Part shown: piece by piece, positions 16,379 through 23,590 of the stretch
How positions within the stretch are numbered: the stretch's first letter is position 1
Layout: every line of letters begins with the position of its first letter
NCBI GenBank assembly: GCA_902490735.1
Contig: CABUFC010000004.1
Span: forward strand, 62,001-126,000
Length of the DNA stretch: 64,000 bases
DNA from: an uncultured Oscillospiraceae bacterium
GTDB lineage: Bacteria; Bacillota; Clostridia; Oscillospirales; Acutalibacteraceae
Direction of reading: 5' to 3'
The notes under the pieces: model-generated
Told to the model about the DNA's origin: nothing
The model's database searches: none
The model's input: only the letters and a program-made list of their open reading frames with translations
Program-made: the position numbers and the translations under genes

Positions 16379-17194
16379 ATGCAAAAAATAGAAATTATTA
16401 AAGATCCAAGTAAAAATTTTCATTTTACAAACGCACTTTTCGATTTTGACGGAACAATAAGCCTTATTCGTGAAGGCTGGCAGCAGGTAATGATTCCGTA
16501 TTTTTGCGAGATTTTAGAGGACACTCCCATAAAAGAGGACAAAGCAAAAACCGAAAAAATTGTTACCGAGTTTGTAGACAGACTAACAGGAAAGCAAACC
16601 ATTTTCCAGTGTATGGCTCTATGTGATGAAGTGGCGCGCCGCGGCGGAAAACCGGAAACTCCAAAATATTACAAGGACGAATATTTACGCCGCCTTATGG
16701 AAAAAATTCACGACCGCAGAGAGGGCCTTCGCGCAGGCACAATTAATAAAGATGATTTATGCGTAACCGGCGCAAGAGAGTTTTTAACCCTTTTAAAAAA
16801 TCGTGGAGTAAAAATGTTTGTTGCAAGCGGTACTGACGAGCCACAGGTTAAAGAAGAGGTTGAGCTTTTAGGCTTTACCGAGTTTTTTGACGGCGGTATT
16901 TACGGCGCTAAAGACGCCGCCGTTGACTGCTCGAAAGAGCTTGTAATAAAAGAGCTTTTAGAAAGCGATAATTTTAACGGGAACGAGCTTGTGGCTTTTG
17001 GCGACGGATATGTGGAAATTGAACTTGCAAACAATGCCGGCGGTTACGGTGTTGCCGTTGCAACCGACGAAAAGCACCCCGGAAATTTAGACGAGCACAA
17101 ACGTCAAAAGTTGCTTCGTGCCGGTGCAGGCATGTGCATAGCAGATTTTTCCGAACCGGAAAAAATAATCGCCGCTTTTGGCAACGCACTATAG
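16379..17194 (+). CDS. HAD superfamily hydrolase
   Basis: The 271-residue product has the HAD motifs: nucleophile FDFDGTIS (about residues 21-28), motif II VASGTD (about 143-148), and FGDGYVEIELA as motif IV acid residues. A helical C1 cap lies between motifs I and II. It is a probable cytoplasmic phosphatase acting on a sugar phosphate. It begins ten bases after deoR and is followed at eight bases by a PfkB kinase, so it belongs to one sugar-phosphate operon. The exact substrate is not evident. Confidence 0.9.
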   Translation: MQKIEIIKDPSKNFHFTNALFDFDGTISLIREGWQQVMIPYFCEILEDTPIKEDKAKTEKIVTEFVDRLTGKQTIFQCMALCDEVARRGGKPETPKYYKDEYLRRLMEKIHDRREGLRAGTINKDDLCVTGAREFLTLLKNRGVKMFVASGTDEPQVKEEVELLGFTEFFDGGIYGAKDAAVDCSKELVIKELLESDNFNGNELVAFGDGYVEIELANNAGGYGVAVATDEKHPGNLDEHKRQKLLRAGAGMCIADFSEPEKIIAAFGNAL

Positions 17195-17202
17195 GTGATA
17201 AT

Positions 17203-18210
17203 ATGAAAAGAGAAAGACTTGTTGAAATTTTAAACAAATTTCCCGAACTTACAATCACCGTTGTAGGAGATTATTGCCTGGACAAATACCTTTATATCGA
17301 TTCAGCTCTTGAAGAAATTTCACGAGAGACCAAGCTTCCCGCGCATCAAATTACATCGCGCAGGCTTTCCTGCGGCGGCGCCGCAAACGTTTGCATGAAT
17401 TTAAGCAAACTCGGAGTCGGCACTATAAACTGTGTAAGCCTTATAGGCGACGACGGCGACGGTTTAGAGCTTGAACGCGCATTAAAAAAAGGCCGCTGCA
17501 ACACAGACGGTCTTGTAAAAAGTAAAACCTATATGACGCCCGTTTACACAAAACCCATGAAGGACGGCAAGGAACTGTCACGTCTAGATATTAGAAGTCG
17601 CGAGGGTGCCGCCGAAGCTGATAGTATAAAGGTTGCCGCAAACTTTATAAATGCTGCTAAAATTTCAAACGGTATTATAATTACCGACCAGTTCGACCAG
17701 CCGAACATGGGCGTTATAAATAAAACGGTAAAAAAGGCTTTAGAAGAAGCGGCGAAAGATAAAAATCTTTATGTGTTGTGCGATTCCCGCGTAGCGCCGA
17801 GAAATTACAACGACGTAATTGTAAAATGCAACGATTTGGAAATAGTTTCGGCATTCAATAAAAAGCCGCCTACAAAGCCCGACTTTAATCTTATTAAAGA
17901 ATGCATGCAAAATGTGTTTAATAAAACCGGGCGCCCGGTTATAGTCTCATGCGGAGCAAGCGGCATTCTTACTTTTGACGGTAAAGAATTCGATCTTTCC
18001 CCGGCAGTTCCAACAAACTGCGAAATTGACGTTGTTGGCGCGGGAGATTCGGTTTCCGCCTCTATGACGGCGGCGCTTTGTGCGAAAGCTACAGCCAAAG
18101 AAGCGGCTGAGCTTGCAAATCTCGTGGCAAACATAGTGGTTTTACAAATAGGAACCACGGGAGCCGCAAGCCCAAAAGAAGTGCTTGAAGTATTTGATAA
18201 AATAAATTAA
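17203..18210 (+). CDS. PfkB/ribokinase family sugar kinase, HldE-kinase (RfaE-N) like
   Basis: The 335-residue product has a ribokinase fold: GDYCLDKYLYID near the start, the GGAANVCMNLSKLGV PfkB motif 1 (about residues 65-80), and the ATP/anion-hole motif DVVGAGDSVSASM (about 290), with Asp in GAGD as catalytic base. The overall pattern is closest to the kinase half of heptose-phosphate bifunctional HldE, but without its nucleotidyltransferase half. ATG 17203 follows TAGGTGAT, which overlaps the previous stop; an earlier in-frame start would overlap the HAD gene by 60 bases. It is the last gene of the DeoR operon, followed by a strong terminator. Confidence 0.9.
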   Translation: MKRERLVEILNKFPELTITVVGDYCLDKYLYIDSALEEISRETKLPAHQITSRRLSCGGAANVCMNLSKLGVGTINCVSLIGDDGDGLELERALKKGRCNTDGLVKSKTYMTPVYTKPMKDGKELSRLDIRSREGAAEADSIKVAANFINAAKISNGIIITDQFDQPNMGVINKTVKKALEEAAKDKNLYVLCDSRVAPRNYNDVIVKCNDLEIVSAFNKKPPTKPDFNLIKECMQNVFNKTGRPVIVSCGASGILTFDGKEFDLSPAVPTNCEIDVVGAGDSVSASMTAALCAKATAKEAAELANLVANIVVLQIGTTGAASPKEVLEVFDKIN

Positions 18211-18238
18211 AAGAGAGCCTTAAGGCTCTCTTTTTTTA
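18210..18238. terminator. Bidirectional terminator, DeoR operon / glycosidase-like operon
   Basis: AGAGAGCC-TTAA-GGCTCTCT (18212-18231) is followed by TTTTTT and preceded by an A-rich run. It lies between convergent operons. Confidence 0.95.
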
Positions 18239-20863
18239 ATCTATTTTTTTGGTTGTGTAAACCGTGACGCCAAGCGGCGCTATTACATCGGAAAGCTTAT
18301 TCTTGCATTTTATAACCTTGTCGGCTTTCGGAAGTCGCGCCCTGTCGTCCGGGCGGGTGTTTTCCGGATCATAGCAGTAACGGTCAAATGTGAGATTTAT
18401 GTCTTTTTTAAATTCTACGTCGAATGCAAGCGGCCTTAACGAAGTGTTAATTACCGCAACAGTCATATTACCGTCATCATCGCACAGTGCTAAGTAATAA
18501 AGCTGTTCGTCGGTTCTAAAATTGCAGTCTAAAATGTGCGGCATATCCTTGGTGTATTTTGTAAAAATTCCAAGTCCGTAATACTCGGTATGCGGAGTAA
18601 AGCTGTTAAGAAGACTCGGCATAGAACCTACCGAGTGGAAACCGTTGCGCATTTCTACGGTGTTTCCGTGACCGTTTGGCCAAAGCTGATCGGCATACTG
18701 CCAGTAGCAAATACCCATACTTTTTGCCTGCATTGTACCAACGCATCCTGACAACATATGGCATGCAAGATATTTGCGCAAATAAGCAGGATAGCGATAG
18801 CTGCCGCCTAAAAATTCATCTGAAAAAACATCGCTTTTAACGCCCGCATCGCGAAGATGCCCGGTCATGGTTTTAAAGAAATTATAATAATATTCGTACT
18901 CGACTTTATCGGTAACGAGAGAATACATATCCATATAAGGGTCGAGTCCTCTGCCCGAGTGGTCGGAATAAATATCTATCATTTTAGTGTCCGGCAGGTG
19001 TTTTGGAACATAATAAAGCAAAAGGTCTTCTTTATTTTTAATATTGCAGGGGCTTTGATTGGGGCCTACAATTTTAACCGTATCGCGAAGTCCGTATTTA
19101 TTTAACATTTCGTTTAAGCCTACAATCATCTGAACGTCTGCCCACATCCAGTCGCCCTCTTTGGTGCGCATAAAAGCATAGGGCTCTGTAAAGCACAAAA
19201 CATACTTTACATTGTTAACGCCATGCTCTTTAAAAGCCTTTAAAGCCTGGCAAACCCATTCGCCATAGCGATGAGAAGCTATTTTTATCCTTTTATGGTA
19301 TTCGTCGTCGCCTGAATAATCGTAACCGTCGTTTTCGTTGTAAAAATCCTCGCCCTCGCCGTACAGATACGGATGGTCGCGGTACCAGATATGCTCTTTT
19401 TCAATCTGCGCGTAAAAATCAAGAAGCCAACCGGCGGTTATCATTACGTCAACGCCGATTTCTTGCATATCAAGGCAGTTTTTATAAAATGCAAGCATTT
19501 GAGGCGATTCGAAATTCCAGCCGGAAAACTCCTCGTCTTCAGGAACCGACCAGGTAGAACGAAACATCGTACGCACAATTTTTATGCCGGTATCTTTTAT
19601 TCTGCGGTTTTCTTCTTTTATCATAGCGGGAGTGTATTTTCTGTCCATGTCGTCGTCAAAATAACTCGTCATATGATAAACCGTGGAATTCATAGCACCG
19701 ATTGTATTGTGATAATACTCTCTATCATTATAAACGGGAAGCTTTACGTGATTTGTATCACCTGAAAGCTTATAAACTTCGTCGATAATTTCCTTATCTT
19801 CAACATTTATTTCGTCAAATATTTTATTGTATGTTGCAGGAAGCAACAGCTCAATAGGCCTAATTAAAGCTTCGTCGCCAAGCAAAAGCTTTTCTTCTTC
19901 GCCTTGTAATACAACATAAGGCCTTATTATAATATCCTTTTTGTAATTTTCCTTGGAAATATTATAGAACAAAACCTCTTGAAGACCGTCTTTAATTTCA
20001 AGAACGACTTTATGCTCGGAATTTACAAGCGGCATGCCGTTTAATTTTTCGGCATATTCAGCTAAAACGCCATATTCTTTTAATGCATAGCCGTCAAACT
20101 CGCTTAAAAGCTTTGCTCTGTCAAGCGTGTAATCCGCCTCGAAGCCTGTACAGCTAAAAACATTTAAGCTTACCTTTTCTAGTGTTATTCCGGACGGTAC
20201 TTCAAGCAATGAGTTTTCCGAATTTAAAATGCTTTCTTCTATAAGACAAATATCGTCTAAGTAAATAGGCGGCGTCTCGAAATGGCTTGCCGAATATTTT
20301 ATGGCAAGCTTAATTTTTTTGTGTTTTTTGGAATTAAACTTTAAATCTACTCTTTGCCATTTGTCGTAAACGGTTTTAATGCCGTTTTGCTCGTAACCGT
20401 CAAAATAAACGGTTGTGAACATTCCGCCCTTCCACCATTCGCCGTTGCAGGCAGTTACTTCGGCTTCGGGGTTGGCTACGCCCACATAATCAAGCTTTGC
20501 ACATTTTGCGGGGTTTTCATCGCTTTTTATATAGTAGTAAAACGAAAATACATAGTCGGTTTCGGGTTTTACTTCGGTAACTTTTTGCAAAGCTAAATTC
20601 CTAAATTCGCATTCAAGACTGTGTTTGCCGCTATGCGAAAGCTTATTTGAAACCTTGGCTCTTGCTTTAAAACCGTCGCCGCAGCACCAACCGTCGTTAT
20701 ACCAGTCGTTACACATATAATATATATATCTGTAATCGTTGACTAAATTTTCAAAACTGCTGTTTTTAATTAAATTATAGGGTTTATAGTCGTGCGGAAT
20801 GGTAGTTGTCCTGCTTTTTATATCAAGATAAAACGGACTTTCTTTCATATCCAAAATTTTCAT
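18236..20863 (-). CDS. Multidomain glycosidase-like protein, paralogue 1 (no signal peptide)
   Basis: The 875-residue product is inferred from layout to contain a CBM4/9-like jelly roll (about 30-215; aromatic motif VFSFYYYIKS) and a linker module of the kind seen in gut clostridial glycosidases (about 215-350, with IIRPYVVLQGEE). A TIM-barrel-like catalytic region (about 385-760) and a C-terminal beta domain follow. Candidate catalytic residues are Glu in CFTEP (about 558) as acid/base and Glu in FSDEF (about 685) as nucleophile, at clan GH-A positions. The family is not recognised. No signal peptide is visible and GGAG supports ATG 20863, so it is probably intracellular. It lies 13 bases after paralogue 2. 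Confidence 0.7.
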   Translation of the reverse strand: MKILDMKESPFYLDIKSRTTTIPHDYKPYNLIKNSSFENLVNDYRYIYYMCNDWYNDGWCCGDGFKARAKVSNKLSHSGKHSLECEFRNLALQKVTEVKPETDYVFSFYYYIKSDENPAKCAKLDYVGVANPEAEVTACNGEWWKGGMFTTVYFDGYEQNGIKTVYDKWQRVDLKFNSKKHKKIKLAIKYSASHFETPPIYLDDICLIEESILNSENSLLEVPSGITLEKVSLNVFSCTGFEADYTLDRAKLLSEFDGYALKEYGVLAEYAEKLNGMPLVNSEHKVVLEIKDGLQEVLFYNISKENYKKDIIIRPYVVLQGEEEKLLLGDEALIRPIELLLPATYNKIFDEINVEDKEIIDEVYKLSGDTNHVKLPVYNDREYYHNTIGAMNSTVYHMTSYFDDDMDRKYTPAMIKEENRRIKDTGIKIVRTMFRSTWSVPEDEEFSGWNFESPQMLAFYKNCLDMQEIGVDVMITAGWLLDFYAQIEKEHIWYRDHPYLYGEGEDFYNENDGYDYSGDDEYHKRIKIASHRYGEWVCQALKAFKEHGVNNVKYVLCFTEPYAFMRTKEGDWMWADVQMIVGLNEMLNKYGLRDTVKIVGPNQSPCNIKNKEDLLLYYVPKHLPDTKMIDIYSDHSGRGLDPYMDMYSLVTDKVEYEYYYNFFKTMTGHLRDAGVKSDVFSDEFLGGSYRYPAYLRKYLACHMLSGCVGTMQAKSMGICYWQYADQLWPNGHGNTVEMRNGFHSVGSMPSLLNSFTPHTEYYGLGIFTKYTKDMPHILDCNFRTDEQLYYLALCDDDGNMTVAVINTSLRPLAFDVEFKKDINLTFDRYCYDPENTRPDDRARLPKADKVIKCKNKLSDVIAPLGVTVYTTKKID

Positions 20864-20876
20864 AATTTCTCTCTCC

Positions 20877-23507
20877 TTATTTATTTACTATTGTTGTATA
20901 AACCGTAACGGAACACGGTGGAACAATATCGAATAATGCGTCTTTTACCTTAAAGGTTTTGTCGATACCGGCGAGCTTCGCCTCTTCTGTCGGCACGGTT
21001 GTGCGCGGATCAAACATATGGCGGAAAATTTCGGCGTTTACTTCTTTATTAAATTTAACATTAATGGCTTTCGGTTTATTGCCCTCGTTAACAACTGCCG
21101 CAGTCATATTGCCGTTATCGTCCGACAAGACCGCATAAAACAGATCTTCCCCTACTTTAAAATCGGTTTTTGTTATATTATGTAAATTTTTGGTAAATTT
21201 TGTAAATATTCCGTGTGCGTAGTATTCAATGTGCGGAACATAGCTTTTAAGAAGACTTGGAGCGCTGCCAACAAGGTGATATCCGTCGGCGAATTCCTCG
21301 TTATTAGAGTGGCACGACGGCCAAAGCTGATCGAACGCCTCCCAGTAACAAATGCCCATTATTTTATTCTTTAGCCCCGCGATTGCCCCCGCTACCATTT
21401 GCGGGCCTAAATGCTTGCGCCATTTGGCGGGGAAATCCAGTCTGCCGCCGATAAATTCGTCGGAATATATGGTTTTGTTAACACCGTTATATTCTAAAAT
21501 ATTATTTAACTTTTTAAATGCCATATCGTAATAGTTAAAGGATGTTCCGGGAATTTGATTATCCTCTTCGCTAAGACCTGTCAGTCCCGGGCCGGTGTGA
21601 TCGGTGTAAATGTCAATCATATCTTTATCCGGCAAATTTTTAAGGCAATAATCTAATAAAAGTTGATTTTTATTGTCAAGCGTTATCGGGTTTTGGTTTG
21701 GCCCCATAATTTTTACCGTATCGCGAAGACCGTGCTCTTTAAGCTTTTCGTTTAAGCCTATAATCATCTGCACGTAATCAGGCGCCCAGCCGCGTTCGAT
21801 ACTAAATATGTTGGGCTCGGTAAAGCACAAAAGATATTTAATGTTATTTATTCCGCGCTTTTTAAATTCTTTTAAGGCTCTGCAAACCCATTCGCCGTAG
21901 CGAAGCGAAGCTTTTTTTATGCGAACCTGGTGCTTGTTAAGACCGGTAAAATCTGCGTTTTTGCTTTCGCCGTAAAAGTCCTCGCCCTCACCGCGAAGAT
22001 AGGGGTGATCGCGGTACCACAAAAAGGGCAACTCATCGTACGCATAATAATCGATTATCCAGCCACAGGTAATAATTACGTCAACACCTATACTCTGCAT
22101 ATCAAGCGCCCCTTTATAAAAGGCGTTCATGTTTTCGCTGTCAAAATTCCAGCCGGAAAACTCTTCGTCTTCAGGAACCGACCACGTAGAGCGAAACATT
22201 GCACGAACAGCAGTAAGACCTAAATCCTTAATGCGCCTTACCTCTTCGTCGATCATACTTTGCGTATAATTTCTGCCGGCGTCGTCCTTCATGTAGGCTG
22301 TTAAGTGATACACGGCGGCATTTAGTGCGCCCATTGTTTGACCGTAGTACGGCATATCATTATAAACGGGAAGATTTTCGGTTTTTATGTTTTTTAAAAG
22401 CTTTAATATTTCGTCTTCTTGTTGCTCGCTTAAAACAAAGCTTTCGTCCGGGTTTTTATCGTTTATTGCAATCATCAGCAATTCTTTTAAACTGCCCGAA
22501 TAAGCCGAGGCATAAAGGGTTTTGCCGTTTGAAAGCACAACATACGGTCTTACAAGATATTCGCGGCTTATGTTCTCTTTTGAAATATCCTGCAAATCGA
22601 CTGTGTATGTCTTTTTTGCAGCTTCGTCTTCTTTATATAAAACAACATCAAAAAAAGCGTTGTTTAAAGTTAGAGGATCGCCGCATAAATCGTCCCTTTT
22701 TGCGGCAACTGCACCTATTTTTAAAACTTTTGCGCCCTTGTTTTCGCTTAAAAGCTTTTCGAAATCAACATTAAATTTAAACCTAATACCAAGACCGTCC
22801 TCGTTAATTAGTGACAGCTTTTGTGCGGATATTCCAAGTGCCGGTTCCAGATTTACTTTACCGCAATTTATCAATTCTTTTTCGTAAAGGCCGATATCGT
22901 CGAGGTATATGGGTGCAGTTTGGTCGTTTCCGGAAGAATATTTTATTGCAATTTTAACCTTTTCGTTGTTTTCGGAATTAAAGCAAAAATCTACCCTTTG
23001 CCATTTATCGTAAACGGTTGGGGCGTCTAAATTGCCATAGCCGTCAAAATAATCAAATTTAAATGGTTTTTTCATCCAAAATTCGCCATTGGAAGCAGTA
23101 AAGCGCGAACTGTTCGGTGCTGCGCAAACAAAGTCAAGCTTCGGGTTGTTTTTACCCGTATCGTCGCTTTTTATATAGTAATAAAAAGAGTAAACATATT
23201 CGGTGTTAGGCTTTACTTCTGCGGTTTTTCTCAGCAACTGATTTCTAAAATCGCATAAAAAACTACAGTCTGCCGAATGAAAATGCTCTTTTTGAACCTT
23301 AGCATAAACCTTAAATGCTTCGTCACTGTCCCAATCTTCAGGGTACCATTTATTATACAAATAATAAATGTGTTTGCCCGTCGGAAGCATTTCTGCCGTG
23401 CCGTCTTTTACAAGATTGCCGGAATGATCATATGTCGGATACAAAACATCCTCTAATGTTACTCCTTTTAGTGAAATCTTTTCTTCTTGCATACTTATTT
23501 TTCCCAT
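20877..23507 (-). CDS. Multidomain glycosidase-like protein, paralogue 2 (no signal peptide)
   Basis: The 876-residue product has the same domain order as paralogue 1 and is clearly similar along its length. Shared text includes VYSFYYYIKSDD in the jelly roll, SVPEDEEFSGWNFDS at the start of the catalytic part, CFTEPNIF with candidate acid/base Glu (about 564), and YSDEFIGG with candidate nucleophile Glu (about 682). The N-terminus (MGKISMQEEKISLKGVTLED) is hydrophilic and the start has an excellent GGGAGGAG, so absence of a signal peptide is real. It is the first gene of a two-gene unit with paralogue 1. A terminator separates it from paralogue 3, and I find no clear promoter in the short gap, so it may depend on read-through. 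Confidence 0.7.
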   Translation of the reverse strand: MGKISMQEEKISLKGVTLEDVLYPTYDHSGNLVKDGTAEMLPTGKHIYYLYNKWYPEDWDSDEAFKVYAKVQKEHFHSADCSFLCDFRNQLLRKTAEVKPNTEYVYSFYYYIKSDDTGKNNPKLDFVCAAPNSSRFTASNGEFWMKKPFKFDYFDGYGNLDAPTVYDKWQRVDFCFNSENNEKVKIAIKYSSGNDQTAPIYLDDIGLYEKELINCGKVNLEPALGISAQKLSLINEDGLGIRFKFNVDFEKLLSENKGAKVLKIGAVAAKRDDLCGDPLTLNNAFFDVVLYKEDEAAKKTYTVDLQDISKENISREYLVRPYVVLSNGKTLYASAYSGSLKELLMIAINDKNPDESFVLSEQQEDEILKLLKNIKTENLPVYNDMPYYGQTMGALNAAVYHLTAYMKDDAGRNYTQSMIDEEVRRIKDLGLTAVRAMFRSTWSVPEDEEFSGWNFDSENMNAFYKGALDMQSIGVDVIITCGWIIDYYAYDELPFLWYRDHPYLRGEGEDFYGESKNADFTGLNKHQVRIKKASLRYGEWVCRALKEFKKRGINNIKYLLCFTEPNIFSIERGWAPDYVQMIIGLNEKLKEHGLRDTVKIMGPNQNPITLDNKNQLLLDYCLKNLPDKDMIDIYTDHTGPGLTGLSEEDNQIPGTSFNYYDMAFKKLNNILEYNGVNKTIYSDEFIGGRLDFPAKWRKHLGPQMVAGAIAGLKNKIMGICYWEAFDQLWPSCHSNNEEFADGYHLVGSAPSLLKSYVPHIEYYAHGIFTKFTKNLHNITKTDFKVGEDLFYAVLSDDNGNMTAAVVNEGNKPKAINVKFNKEVNAEIFRHMFDPRTTVPTEEAKLAGIDKTFKVKDALFDIVPPCSVTVYTTIVNK

Positions 23508-23544
23508 TTTGACTCCTCCCGAAAAGTCAAATTAAATAAATATA

Positions 23545-23584
23545 AAAGCCACCTAAAGACCCTAAAAAGAGTCTGTAGGTGGTT
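23545..23584 (-). terminator. Terminator after paralogue 3
   Basis: Minus strand: CCACCTACAGACTC and GGGTCTTTAGGTGG pair around TTTTTA, followed by CTTTTATATTT. It lies between paralogues 3 and 2, so it may be a partial terminator. Confidence 0.75.
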
Positions 23585-23590
23585 ATATAA

